Numbered from the stretch's first letter, positions 11,405-22,782 are shown. The stretch: 64,000 nt of DNA from Liquidambar formosana (GCA_039720395.1 CM077829.1:24941955-25005954), one strand, 5' to 3'. Numbers and translations are program-made. The notes: generated by a model from the letters alone, not told the origin.

Positions 11405-12090
11405 ATTTTTATATGTGCATCATATAAAAATTTGCTTGGGATAACATCCGTGGTCGCATGCCTGAAGTTGAGTGAAGTAGGGTTGTCTGGTTCCCCAAAA
11501 CAATAAAAAAAACATGCTTTTATTCTCTGGCTCACCATCAATAATAGACTTACCACTCAAGATCGTCTTCTTCTCGGGTTATTACCCTTTTTCTAGATAT
11601 GTGTTGTGTCATCTCCTAGTTGAGAGTAGAGACCATCTCTTTTTTGAATGTCCCTTCATAGGCACAATTTGGGGGAGAATTCTTCGTCTTTGCTATGTCT
11701 ATGGACCCCTCACTTCAAGTTAAATGAACTCCAATGGGTGGTTCATAATATAAAAGGAAACTCCTTTTGTTCTATTGTAAAAAAACTTGCTTGGGCCTCT
11801 ACTATCTACCACATTTGGAGAGAAAAAAATAGTTGCGTCCATGATAACAATCACTCTTGTGCTAATGTAATTTTTTGTAATATTGTCAAAGATGTTAGGT
11901 ATAAATTGTTAGGTTCTAAAAGACTAGTTGATAGTCTTAGGACTAGGTTTTTTTGTGCCAATTAGGGTTTTAGTTTTGCCCCACCTCAGTTGTAATTTCT
12001 TAGTGCTTTGCCAAGATTGTATTCTTTTCCTTTTCTTTTAATGATATCCTTATTCCCAACCACCCCCCCCCCCCCCCAAAAAAAAAAAAA
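11405..12090 (+). mobile_element. 5'-truncated LINE tail, plus strand
   Basis: Coding traces in order: GCLVPQNNKK and LLFSGSPSIIDLPLKIVFFS (about 11480-11575), LVESRDHLFFECPFIGTIWG (about 11608-11670), then KGNSFCSIVKKLAWASTIYH, HIWREKNSCVHD, IVKDVRYKLLGSKRL to the stop at 11965. This is the C-terminal zf-RVT region of a plant LINE and is clearly related to the end of the LINE at 5046-8015 (KGNSFGTIIKKLAWS). After about 100 bp of 3' sequence it ends in a C-run and then an A-run (about 12062-12090), consistent with a poly-A tail. Frameshifts are present, so it is inactive. Confidence 0.8.
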
Positions 12091-12355
12091 CCATTGGATT
12101 TTCCGAAGGCTACGAATGAGACATTATTGATCGACAATGATGCCCCGAACCCTTGGCACTTCCCTTAGCCCCCAAAGTGTCTGCTCCCAAAGGAGTTCTA
12201 GTGTTCTACCAGAATTTTGAGGCTGCCATTTATTCCTTAATATGAACTTGTGCTACTACGCATGTAGGTACAAATTCAAGTCACTTGATCGATCCCATGA
12301 ACGCGGATTGTATTAGTACCATTACATTCACTATAGTAGTACAGAAATATATATG

Positions 12356-14068
12356 TCACTTGTTGATTACCATATTGGTGCTTCTATTAATCTGCAGCAT
12401 CTGCAAACACTCTTCTTTGCCTTCAGCAAGTAAGGCAGCCACTGAACCCACAAAAGCTGCATTCATATAGGTGCTTGGCTCAGTGTGAGAATAGTCCGAT
12501 CTCACATCATTGAACTGATCGTTTGAATTGGGACCTCCAACAATTGCACCCACATGAGTGTTTGGATTTGATTTGCTAGAATAGTACCAGCTGGAGTAGC
12601 CGTCGTTGCAGCCTACTTTGTCTGGGAGGGTGTGGATCGAGGGGATGGATGCACCTCTATGGTGCAATTGCATTGGGAATTTGCTGCCAAAGCCCACCAT
12701 GTATGACATCTTCATGGGGTTGTTTCCTAGTATGTAGTCCACCTGAGAAGAAGACCGATAGAAGAGAAACAGATGTTACATATTTAATTATGTTCCTCAC
12801 TTTAAAACTTGATTAAACCCACATATATAAGAGATCTCCACGAGACAATTTTAATCATTTCATTCTTATTTGACCATATGACTGTCAGAAGTCTCACCCC
12901 CCCCCCCCCCCCCGGCGGGCGGCGCCGCCCCTTTCTTTTTCCCCACTAAATCATAAGGAGGAAAGGGGGTGCTGACCTGTGATTTGGCGAAAGCTCTGAT
13001 TTGAGAGGCAGAGAAATGAGCAGAGCCGCATTGGACTCCACCGCTATTAGCTGCATTTAGGGTCTTGGAGTAGGCAAATAGCACCATGGAAGAGCCTGTA
13101 ACATATTGGAGATTACTACTATCTCTAGTATACAGAAGCCCACCTGCCAACAAATTAAACGGTAACTCAGATGTGAAACCTTCTAGAGGTTCAAAGAAGC
13201 TAAAAACGTACTGATGATTGACCTATATCAGTTTAATGAATTGAAATCTTAGATGTGTACCAGGAGTCGTTCGAATTTGCTGAGAGCTACTCCCTGGCAT
13301 TAATGCGCATATAAATGAGTCAGCATCGCTCTTAAACTTCTTTAAATCTGCCTTCCCAGCAAAGAATTCCTGAACAGAATCACATTAAATTCCCTTTTCC
13401 GATCCCTTTCTTTAAAATGAATGATGGGTGGTGCCATTTTTAATGATAGCGATACCTTTGCTAATAATGTCTGAGCTCCCACAAATTTGTTATCCCAACT
13501 GAACTCAGATGCCGCTTGACTCCATGCTTGGTTGCTTGAGATGTAGTTCAAATATCTGGTTTCTCCGCTTGCCTTATATAGCCAGGCCGCAGCCCATAGC
13601 AGCTCATCCTGCTTGTAGAATTTGGGATTATGAATAAGAAGAAATAATCGTATTAAAATGTCTACTTGTAGCTCAACTAATACCTGATAGCCTGAGTAAG
13701 AGCAGTAGAAAGGGCAAGAACCTTGGTAAGATCCTCTATACTTGTCTGCGAATTCAAACAGCTGGAAAGGCATTCGATATTGACTATTGAGTTAGATGAA
13801 CACAAATTAATCAGTGCTTGGTGGGCACGAATGGACTTTAAGATAGTACTCGATCCTTACTGATTGAGACTGGCTTGACAGCCTCCTACAATAGTCAGAA
13901 TCAACGTCTTTAAAGACAATTGATGCAGCTGCAAGAGCAGCAGCAGCCTCAGCAGCAGCCTCAGTGCCAGGCGAAGTGGAAGTGATCTTGTAGAGTGTTC
14001 GAGGAGTGTCCATGTCTTCAGGACGCTCCCAACACTGGTGATCTGTATTTCCGTCCCCCACCTAAAAG

Positions 14069-14103
<35 letters not shown>

Positions 14104-14921
14104 ATGAAGTGCAAGTGATCATGAAAGCATGCCCGTGATTCAAATGATTAAAAAACCAAATGTCCATCAGTCCATGTTTTACAAATAATTGAATGGCTGT
14201 GAAAAATACGATTAAGAAAGAGAGACAACCTGGGTATAGAGTGTGGTGGGTGTAGTGTGAGCTCGCAATATGAAATTAGCACCCCACTGGATTGCCTCTC
14301 GGAGGTAGCCAAGTTGGTTGACTGAAGATATCTCTCTGCGGTACTCAACAGCAGCCCAACTCAACAAGCTCACACTAAACGCCATGGGCCACCCAAACTT
14401 CACATTGTCACCAGCATCATAGTATCCTCCAATCAATTTCACCTGCCAAACACACCCCCCCTAGAGTATCAATTCTTACATTAAATGCCAGAAGTCTATA
14501 ATACCAAGATTACCTCATGCCTATGTGTTTATGTGTGTGGGTGTCTTATTACTTCAAGTATCTTTTTTTTCATCATACTTTGTATTAACTTGATAAAGGT
14601 GCCCATTCCAATCTGAGCCTAAAATTTAACACTTTCCATTAAATCAATCCCTTAAAATTATGTAATGAACTAATATTAATATCACAATTATACATTGTCA
14701 GGCATGCCATCAGAGAGTGCAGAATCACCCCTCCACTTCACTTGCTGGCTTGCCGGCAACTTTCCTGAACGTTGCCCTTCAAAGAATAAGATAGCTTTTC
14801 CAAGTGCGTCTTGGTAGTCGTAGGCTGGGGAGCACAGTCCCTCATCCTCCATGGCTAACCCATTCCAACTAGCCAAGACACACCACAACACCAAACCCCA
14901 TAGTATTCGAACACGCACCAT
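12356..14921 (-). CDS. GH9B: GH9 endo-1,4-beta-glucanase (secreted cellulase, class B type), 8 exons
   Basis: Exons (minus): 14694-14921, 14230-14442, 13861-14061, 13684-13761, 13456-13608, 13261-13369, 12977-13143, 12356-12742. All junctions are GT-AG and phases match, giving 511 codons, the usual length of plant secreted GH9 enzymes. The start [20 protein letters not shown] is a signal peptide and no membrane anchor precedes it, which indicates class B. There is no room for a CBM49 tail. Catalytic landmarks: [16 protein letters not shown] (Asp85/Asp88), [12 protein letters not shown] from residue 157, [11 protein letters not shown] (about 407-417) and [20 protein letters not shown] with Glu471 as proton donor. 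The expected role is hydrolysis of beta-1,4-glucan in the cell wall during growth, ripening or abscission. No stop or frameshift interrupts the model. Family assignment is secure; the exact paralogue is not determined. Confidence 0.95.
12897..12930. other. C-run plus GC palindrome in GH9 intron 7
   Basis: Seventeen C in a row (12897-12913) run into GGCGGGCGGCGCCGCCC; positions 12917-12930 are a perfect 14-bp palindrome (GGGCGGCGCCGCCC). The patch is far more GC-rich than the AT-rich intron around it. It could be a real i-motif/G-quadruplex former or a sequencing or assembly artefact. Confidence 0.6.
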
Positions 14922-14948
14922 GATTAGTCACACTGAATTTGCATGGGG

Positions 14949-15022
14949 TATTTGTGGATTGGCTAGCTGGAATTTATAGAGCTAGTATTTGTGGATTGGC
15001 TAGCTGGTATTTATAGAGCTAT
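14949..15022 (-). promoter_or_regulatory. Duplicated core promoter segment with two TATA boxes, GH9 gene
   Basis: A 37-bp segment is present twice in tandem (14949-14985 and 14986-15022) with two mismatches. Each copy holds, on the minus strand, CTCTATAAAT (near 14973-14982 and 15010-15019). The proximal TATA is about 55 bp upstream of the ATG at 14921, so a start site about 30 bp downstream of it would give a 5' UTR of roughly 20-30 nt; the distal TATA would give about 60 nt. A (TA)n tract follows at 15021-15049. That these are active TATA boxes is inferred from position and sequence. Confidence 0.6.
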
Positions 15023-15025
15023 ATC

Positions 15026-15057
<32 letters not shown>

Positions 15058-15273
15058 CGAGTACCCTTTTATTTTTTTAATTTTTTATTTTTTACTGAGA
15101 AAAAAAAGGGTAGGAGGAGGCGATGAAGGGGGTTTAATTTCCCTCTGAGTGTGACCATAGTAGCATTTTACCTTATGGGAACCAATGACATGCATGAGGA
15201 GCCTAGTTATACATGCTACAAAGCATAGGACTGCAAGCACTCCCTCAAGTTGGTTGAACCTAATATCTTATTA

Positions 15274-15545
15274 CTCCCTCCGTTTCAAAATGATTGCCCT
15301 CTTTGAAAAAACAAGTTTTTTAAGAAAACCTTATTAAATGTTTTTACATTAATACAAATGTTTTGACATTTCAATTTTGTCCTTAAGTGTACAAAACACT
15401 AGAAAAAGAGAGAGAACACATTTTTAAGAGTATCATAGAAAATGAAATAAAAAAATCAATAACGTTTGAAATGTGAGAATAATTTTGAAACATTCCAAAA
15501 AAAAAAAAAAAAAAAAGGTACGGACACTTATCTAGGAAAGGAGGG
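15274..15545. mobile_element. Degenerate Stowaway-type MITE
   Basis: The left end TA-CTCCCTCCGTTTCAAAATG (15274-) is the Stowaway terminal motif; the right end GGAAAGGAGGGTGTA (15535-15548) is a mutated complement. The interior is short, AT-rich and non-coding, with an A-run at 15498-15516. The better preserved copy at 54661-54937 supports the assignment. Confidence 0.6.
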
Positions 15546-17115
15546 TGTATGAGTTACTACACTATTAGAATAAGAGGGTGCCTTCTTGATTGTATTAGAG
15601 AGTTCCCTCCTATTAATGGAAAAGAGAGCTGAAGAAAGAGCCTGAATCCGTCACATCTACATTTTATTTGTTTCTTAGAAGGAAGAAAACCTTGGGTGGA
15701 ACCGTCTGACCACGTCATCAGGCTGACGTGGTCAGACCAACCAATGAAAATGCCTCAACGTGGTGATCTCACCAATGAGTCAGAGATTCATTTTTCAAGG
15801 TGCAAAAGGCAAACGCCGTTTGAAAGGCGGTAATGGCTGTTAACGGCAACCATTTTTAATCCAAAGTTGAACATTCCCGCCCATTTTGCCTAAATTTTTT
15901 GAATTTCGCGTTTGATTGAAGGAAATCAAATAGTCCATACTTGTATAGGCTGATCTCTCTACACCCGTCTCTCTCTTCACATACACTTTCTCTCTCTACA
16001 CCATGTGTATTCCGATGACCACCACCACTGCCTTGGCATTAAGACCGTTCTTTTCTCGCAGTTAACACCACTTGCCATACTTCTCTCTAGTCATTGAAGT
16101 TGATAGGGCATTCGTGAAGCCGCCCTTTTCACCGTTGTTCTAAACTTTGTGGTTGAAGAAATGAAGTGTTTCATGGATTCAATTTTCCAGTTTTTATTTT
16201 TTATTCTTTTTTAAAAAAAAATTTTTATGTTTAATTCTTTGACCTTAAATTCTTTGGCTATTGTTATTTCTCTCTTGCTTTATACATATAAAATCATACG
16301 GTATAAATTTTTTTTAATTTAATTAATTAATTAATTAATTTTTTTTGTATTGCTTGTTTTATCAATAGGCCTACCAAATGTTTAATAAATTTCCTAATGG
16401 AAGTTATTTTTAAAGGATGTGCCCATTGATTTTTTCTCTTTTGTACGTGATGAGGTTAAAGAAAAATGGTTTTGACAAATCATGGGATTAAAAGCTTTCA
16501 AGATTTCTCTTTTTTTTTTTTTTTTTGGTTTGACAGTCAAGGTATCTGGGTTAGTTTGTGCGTATCTTGAGTAATCCCTCCCCAAGCAATCTTAAGGGTG
16601 TATTCCCCTACATCAGCTTGGTGCATTCAGGAATAAATTTTTAAAATACTTTCCAAAGGAGTACAGCGAAGATTGAATCTCAGTATGTCCAAATTTATGG
16701 CTCATTCGAGACCATCTGAGCTGACCCTCTTAAGTAAGCTTTCAAGATTTCAAGTTCCATGATTTCTTATTGGGCACTACTTGCCTCCACCCCAAGGTGG
16801 AGGAGTTCCTCCCACCTCTATTCATTTTCTATCACATGTCATAAATATTTTATAAAAATATGAATTTAAAAACACAAATAAATAAATAAATTAATATGAA
16901 TATATGAGCACACATTTATGTTAATATAAATATGTAACAGTCAAATATAAATTTATGAAAATATGTTTATAATTATGTAAATATAAAAATATGTGCACAG
17001 AATCAATTCTCATTTTTTATTTAAATAAATCGCAAAATATGATTGGAAAGAAAGAAAGAATTCCCCCTGGTAAGGGTGGAGGTAAGTAATTTCATTTTTT
17101 ATATCCTGTAATAAG

Positions 17116-17370
17116 TGAAAGTGATAAAACATTTAAGGCAAAAGAAGTCAAATAAGTGAAGTGATCCGACAATCAAGGCAGAAGAAGTCAAAAGAAATCA
17201 GTCAAGGATCACATGCAAAGTAAATCCCACGTATCAAGGCCGAGTAGCTAAAGTGAAACATCACCTAAACTTCTTTTGACTTTCTTTATTTCATTCCTTC
17301 CTATAAATACATATACACATTACAAAGGACAAATGATAAAAATACTTTTCTTAAAGCTGTTACCCTTTTA
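17116..17370 (+). repeat. Copia 5' LTR
   Basis: It begins TGAAAGTGAT and ends CTGTTACCCTTTTA immediately before the TGGTATCAGAGC primer-binding site. Downstream of CTTTCTTTATTTCATTCC it contains a TATAAATACAT box (about 17302). It ends in TA rather than the canonical CA; the 3' LTR ends in the same way, so this is a property of the element. Confidence 0.9.
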
Positions 17371-18205
17371 TGGTATCAGAGCTTCACTCTCAAACGAGCA
17401 AAGCACATTTTGTTTTCTTTTTCTTTTTCTCATGGCAGAAAGCACAGCTACCAGCTCTTCAACCAATGCATTGATTTCTATCAATGCCCCAGTCCAGCTT
17501 CCTCTCAAACTCACGTCTATGAACTACCCTTCCTGGCATGCATAGTTCAAAGCTCTTCTTTTTGGGTACGATCTAATGGGCTCCATAGATGGCTCACAAT
17601 CATGCCCAACAAAGCTTAGGATGCCGAATCACAACTCTACCTCTTATACCTTTTGGATGCACCAAGATCAACTCTTGTTGCATGCTATCCTCGCTTCTGT
17701 TTCGGAATCTGTCACAACTATCATTGCTTCTGCCAAAACCTCGCAAGAAGCCTGGGACAAACTTAACGAGCTCTATGCAAACCGCTCTCGCTCATGAGTG
17801 ATGAGCCTCAAAGAACACCTCACCAAATCCCGCGATTCCACACCTGTTGCAGCTACGGCTGTTGAATTATCTTGGGTACAATCACTACTTCATAAGTTGG
17901 GTGTTTCCTCATCAAACCTCCCGTTATATATTGTGATAATATTGGGGCTACTTATGTGTGTGCCAACCCAGTTTTTCACTCTCGCATGAAGCACATTGCT
18001 ATTGATTTTCACTTTGTACGTGAAAAAGTCTCTAAGGGTTTGCTTCGTGTCTCTCATGTTGCCACTAACGATTCAACTCGCTGATGCTCTTACCAAACCA
18101 CTGTCTTCTCTCTCAACTCGCTGATGCTCTTACCAAACCACTGTCTTCTCTCTCTTTTTCATCCAAGATTGGTGTCTCCAATGGGAGCACCATCTTGCGG
18201 GGGCG

Positions 18206-18451
18206 TGAAAGTGATCAGACAACCGTATCCCACATATCAAGGCAAAAGTAAGTGAGTCAAGGATCCAATGCAATGTGAATCCCACGTATCAAGGCCGGAT
18301 AGCTAAAGTGAAACACCACTAGCTAAAGTGAAATACCACCAAAACAGCTTTTGACTTTCTTTATTTCATTCCTTCCTATAAATACATGTGCACATTATAT
18401 ACAAAAGACAAAAAAGATAAAAATACTTTTCTTGAAGCTGTTACCCTTTTA
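18206..18451 (+). repeat. Copia 3' LTR
   Basis: It begins TGAAAGTGATCAGAC after the purine tract and ends CTGTTACCCTTTTA before the TSD. Compared with the 5' LTR it has small indels, including a local duplication of AGCTAAAGTGAAA. The LTR divergence shows the insertion is not recent. Confidence 0.9.
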
Positions 18452-20194
18452 ATAAGAACAGGCCTGGACATTTTGTGAAACAATTTTTCTAGGGAAGGTA
18501 GTGCTTGATGATAGATTAGAGTCTTGCTGTGGAGATAGAGATATTGGCTTTTGGGCTTTTTAAAATCAGATCAATTTTTGACAAAATATTTATTTCTAAT
18601 CCATTGTGTTTGCACTTTAATTACACATGTATTGTGACAATAAAAAATAATAAAAAAAAGGTTGTTCAGTGAGAGCAAGAGCTAATTTTGATAATTGCAA
18701 AATCAAGAACCTAAAATCTCTTCCAAATTGATTAGCCTTGCACCTCTCATTCTCATGACTTGGAAAATGGAGTTATTTCAGACATTTCTGCCAGAATCTT
18801 CGGCGAGAAGAGCTTAGAAGCCTTGGCTTCACCACAAACCTAGTTCAACACCACATTGCCACCCCACCATTGCCAATCAAATGCATAGAATTAGGGAAGT
18901 ACTCCACTCAGCTCATGAATGATCTTAGACTTGTTACCCAGCAATCCAGCATAGGATTTTGGAATGACTTAGAAAATGTACATGGCTTATGTGTAATTAT
19001 TATTTTAAATCTCTATTATCATCAGTTTACTGCTGCAACAAGCAATGCCAAAAGACATTCTAAATTTTCAACTGCATTAGAAGTTCCAGAATTGCCTTCC
19101 AAAGCAATGCCAAATTCATATGTTTTCATGCAGTCACAAGCAATTAATATGTTTTCTGTACAAGTAAACATATACACTGAGGAGCTGCATTTCAAGTGCT
19201 GAAGCAAAGAACCCCAAAAATGAATAATGTGTAATACATTATCATAAGGTTTTTCATCAAACAGATGGCTGACATTATCAATCTTCTTCTTCTTCTTGTT
19301 CTCGCTGAGTGAAAGTTGTCTTTTAGTATAAACAAACAATGAGGATGATTGATTTTTATGCTGAAAAATCCCCAAGCAACGGACAAAAAGAAGAAAGCCT
19401 TTTGTTTGAGGCTTCACACAAACACAACACAGATTCACACTTCTGGACCCTTTCACCGAGTGAAAATTATTTAAAAACAAAAAACCATAACACCAAAGTG
19501 GACGAACCCATTAAAAACATAAGACCCCATCTCCACTAACCCATTTCACCCCATGAGCAGGAGTCAACCAAGCATGCCTGGAAGAGCAGTAGCTGGAAGG
19601 ATTGAGAAGTGAAAGCATGGAGAGGAGAGGAGAGGAGAGAAGAAAGAGAATGTGAAGGAGAGACAACGACGTGCCAGAGTTTCGTTAGCTGTGAGACCAT
19701 CCTAGGCCAACTGTGGAGAGTCGGGTCGTCGGTAAAATGCTTATGCCGCCGACAATGATTGTAAGTAAGAAGGGTGGAGCTCGACTGTTGTAAATGGCAG
19801 CAATGGCAACAGCTGCCGTCGATAACAGCGGATCAGATTTTTCCAGCGAGAGAGAAATTGTGTGCTCGTTTTTCTACTTTCATCCATATGTAGCATCTTG
19901 TTTAAAAGAAATGCTGATCGAATTTGAATTCCCGCTCAATGGAAATATGACGTTGTTTTAAGTTGCCGTTAGGGGCACCCAAACGGCGTCTGGAATGAGC
20001 TGTTCAAAATCTGACATCGTGACCATTACTGACATGAGCACTTTCTTGCAATTTTATTGGTTGGTCTGACCACGTCAGCTTGATGACGTGGTCAGACGGT
20101 TCCACCCAAGTTTTTCTCGAACCACAGGGAGCTAGAGCACTGCACTCTGCCCTAGTGTGTAAAGAAAGTAATGCCTTCGCTAACACACGCCACC

Positions 20195-20292
20195 TTATCC
20201 ACCTTCCTTCCTTCCTTCGTTCCTTTAACCTCCCTCTAAAAGCGACATTACCTCCTTCCTTCCTTTAACCTCCCTCTAAAAGCGACATCACC
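20195..20292 (+). repeat. Direct repeat of about 40 bp, two copies
   Basis: CCTTTAACCTCCCTCTAAAA followed by GCGACAT occurs at 20222 and 20263, each preceded by a CCTTCCTT-type run. It lies just outside the right TIR of the 15684-20117 element. Confidence 0.75.
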
Positions 20293-20514
20293 CAATTCTT
20301 TATTTCAATCATATGATCTGACCGCCCAGTCGCAGTCCCTTACGTCATCATAATCCTCCAAATTTTCTTTAAAACGAAAAACAAAAACAAAGCAACAATT
20401 CATCTCTGAAACTTTTATGGCCATTGCTGTGCGTTCTGAGTGCCCTATTGGTCATAAAAGCTTCAGCGATAATACAAAATTAGGGAGGTTGGGAAAACAG
20501 TGGGTTAACAAGCC

Positions 20515-20560
20515 AGTGTTATAGAGGTTATGAGTGTACCTTTATAACCTCTATAACACT
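20515..20560. other. Perfect 17-bp hairpin
   Basis: AGTGTTATAGAGGTTAT (20515-20531) and its exact complement (20544-20560) are separated by 12 bases. There is no T-run or RNA-gene context. It could be a fold-back MITE core or a cruciform; no function is assigned. Confidence 0.7.
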
Positions 20561-20952
20561 AGCTTTAACTTCTATAACTCTGGCTTTGTGCTAAATTGCT
20601 AATTTATTTTCTTTAAAAAAAAAAAAAAAAAGCTATTCCATCAATTTCGTTAATCTTGGCATGCAATTTGATATTAAATGTTGTACGTAATTTTTTTTGA
20701 AATTGGAAATTCCATTTTCATGACGAGGAACATTGCTAAATTTTTAACCACAAACAAGATAATTTCACCCCTAACTTGTGATGTGCATTCCGTAGCAGTC
20801 ATTCACAATTTGATATTATAGTCTCGCTTTCAACATTTTTAATATTAAAAAGTAGAAAAAAAAAAGAAAAAGAAATGGAAGAAAAACTGATGTAATAGAC
20901 ACGTGCGTGTTGGAATATAGATGTGACAGATTTTTGGGGAGATTAACCTAAT

Positions 20953-21534
20953 TAGGAATGGCAATGGGGCGGGTCGGGGGCGGGTCGACCATATACCATC
21001 CCCGACCCTAACATTAAAACCGTAGTACCAAACCCGCTCCTAAACCCGACGGGTTTCAGAAACTAAAACCCATCCCCGACCCTATGGTTTTCTGGGAAAA
21101 CCCGCCCCGCCCCACCCCGCCCCGCCCAAGCAAAAAAAAAAAAATTTCCAACATAATTTTTACAAATATAAGAATATCAAATAAACATAGGAAAAATTTA
21201 AAAAAAAAAATGTAAAAACACTAGCTCTAGGAAGGCAACAACCATAGATTTCAAATATTACAAGCTCTAACAAGGCAACAACCACACATAAGGTGTTATA
21301 TATATATATATAAGGGTAAAAATGTAAAAGCACATGCGGGGCGGGGCGGGTCTATGGTGCGGGTCGGTTCGGCGGGTCGGGACTTGTAAATACCATCCCC
21401 GAACCGAACCCGATGAAAATTTCAAAAAAAAACCCATACCCGAACCGAGAATAAAAAATTTTCAAAAAAACCCGCCCCTATGAGGGCAGGGCGGGGCGGG
21501 GCTCCTATGGGGCGGGTCCAAATTGCCATCCCTA
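20953..21534. mobile_element. hAT-type MITE with perfect 8-bp TSD
   Basis: The ends are TAGGAATGGCAATGGGGCG and its inverse (reverse complement of the right end TAGGGATGGCAATTTGGAC). The 8-bp duplication AACCTAAT is perfect at 20945-20952 and 21535-21542, the hAT hallmark. The interior is GC-rich at the arms (GGGTCGG/CCCGCC repeats) and AT-rich in the middle, with no coding capacity. Length 582 bp. Confidence 0.92.
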
Positions 21535-22369
21535 AACCTAATGTGAAACATATATTAGAGTGACTTACCAAAAAAGGTAAAAGACGTATTGGAGTAGCAC
21601 GTCCACAATAACTAAGAAAATGAAAGAGATCATAACAATATGGAGAAGGGCCCCCTCATCATAGAGATATGAATAAATATGAAGCGGCGGAATGGAGATT
21701 GCGTGAGCTAGGGGTATAGAAAGGGTTGGAAAATCAAAATGAGCTGAGTCATACATACTATACCTAAGAGTAGGAGTGAGATTCGAGTACCCACTCCCCA
21801 ACGTCATTTGCTTCCAACATGGTCAGTTGAGGTTCTTTAAAATAAGAAAGAGGGGATGGGAGGAGAAGATTCTATTTAGCATTTTTTGGGAAGGTGGTTG
21901 GAAACTTTTCATTCGCAATAATGATTTTACATGATTACTAATTTTAAAGTTAGAAAATTTTGAAAAATTATTTTAAGAAATTATTTGGTTTGCGGAGAAA
22001 AAAAAAAAGAAAATTGTACTTATTTATTTATTTATTTATTTGGTTGTAATGGAAAATTGAAATTATTTTGACTTAGATATGATTTTATCTTTTTCTTTCA
22101 TTTTCTTTCCTTTTTTTTTTTTTTTTTTTTGCTTTCTCATTTTTTTCCTTAATAGAATCCATGAACCAAATAGAAGGTAAAGAAAAAAGATGTGGAAAAA
22201 TCATCTAAAGTGATTTGGTGATGCGCGACAAAGACTTAAGAATGCACCTTTACAAGAAGGTAAACTTTATGCAAGTCGAATGCCTCAAAAGACAACAAAC
22301 AGAACAACGAAGAAGGCATAATAAAAGGATAAAGGATGCTATTGTTATCAAATAAAATGCTCCAAGTCC
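21535..22369. other. Intergenic segment with one TTTGGTT MITE, no gene
   Basis: A minus-strand frame at 21565-21807 has no recognisable similarity. The only identifiable feature is the MITE at 21982-22172, listed separately. Confidence 0.4.
21982..22172. mobile_element. Small MITE with TATTTGGTT / AACCAAATA ends, copy 1
   Basis: Terminal inverted repeat TATTTGGTT ... AACCAAATA. The interior reads AAGAAAATTGTACTT, then TTTGGTTGTAATGGAAAATTG, a T-rich CATTTTCTTTCC block and a T-run. The same layout recurs at 55482-55692, so this is a repeat family. It is likely PIF/Harbinger-like or hAT-like; the TSD is not resolved. Confidence 0.6.
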
Positions 22370-22695
22370 CTTAATTTATATGTTTTTGAGATTTTATAAA
22401 AAATATAAAAGGTTTCTACTAAAATTAATCGCATTGTCCACTAGAAACATCATTCTGAATAATTTTGTAAAATAAAAGTTTTCCAAAATCTTTCGTTTAA
22501 ATGGACTTTTTGACAATTTACAATGCATGTTTCATTTTTACAAAATGTTTTATGAACAATGGCCAAAAACTCCACTAAAATGATATATTTTAGAAAAAAT
22601 TTATCCTACAAAATTGTTGGGAATGATGTTTTCTAATAGACTACGTTAATACTTTTCGTAAAAACCTTTTATACTTATTCGGAATAATGTTTTTG
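22370..22695. mobile_element. Degenerate fold-back MULE MITE, copy D
   Basis: It shares with copies A and B the internal order AAATATAAAAGGTTTCTAC, GTCCACTAGAAACATCATT, TTTTCCAAAATCTTTCGTTT and the inverted second half, but the GGGAACGG ends are lost. It is more diverged than copies A and B. Confidence 0.65.
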
Positions 22696-22782
22696 TAGTG
22701 CTTAAGAATCCATATTTAATTCTCAAACTCGTATGCAATAAGCTCCCCTCTTCGAATTTATGTCCTATTTTTTACCAAATCT

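Larger units (their letters stand above)
17116..18451 (+). mobile_element. Internally deleted Ty1/Copia retrotransposon with both LTRs
   Basis: LTRs at 17116-17370 and 18206-18451 flank 835 bp of interior; the TSD ATAAG is perfect (17111-17115 and 18452-18456). A primer-binding site TGGTATCAGAGC (tRNA-Met type) follows the 5' LTR at 17371 and a polypurine tract GCGGGGGCG precedes the 3' LTR. The interior holds the gag start (MAESTATSSSTNALISINAP at 17462, then KLTSMNYPSWHA and FWMHQDQLLLHAILASVSES, EAWDKLNELYANRSRS), then jumps to the end of pol, RNase H ([24 protein letters not shown], [47 protein letters not shown]). The deletion joint is near 17820-17850. A 40-bp piece of the RNase H end is tandemly duplicated (18073 and 18113). 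It is inactive on its own. Confidence 0.93.
15684..20117. mobile_element. Large long-TIR element (probably MULE) enclosing a Copia remnant
   Basis: AGAAAACCTTGGGTGGAACC at 15684 and onward recurs inverted, ending at 20117. Paired blocks include CCGTCTGACCACGTCATCA, GCTGACGTGGTCAGACCAAC, ACGCCGTTTG and TAACGGCAAC, so the TIRs are about 210-230 bp (roughly 15684-15915 and 19905-20117) with indels. No clear TSD is seen. Just inside both TIRs lie somewhat GC-richer, leader-like stretches (15960-16160 and 19560-19870), as in elements that have captured gene pieces. No transposase was found and the interior reading frames (for example 18870-19202) match nothing I recognise. Confidence 0.65.

Noticed and set aside
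18870..19480. Overlapping frames of 110 and 152 residues on opposite strands
   Set aside because: No recognisable family on either strand; they sit inside a non-autonomous transposon.
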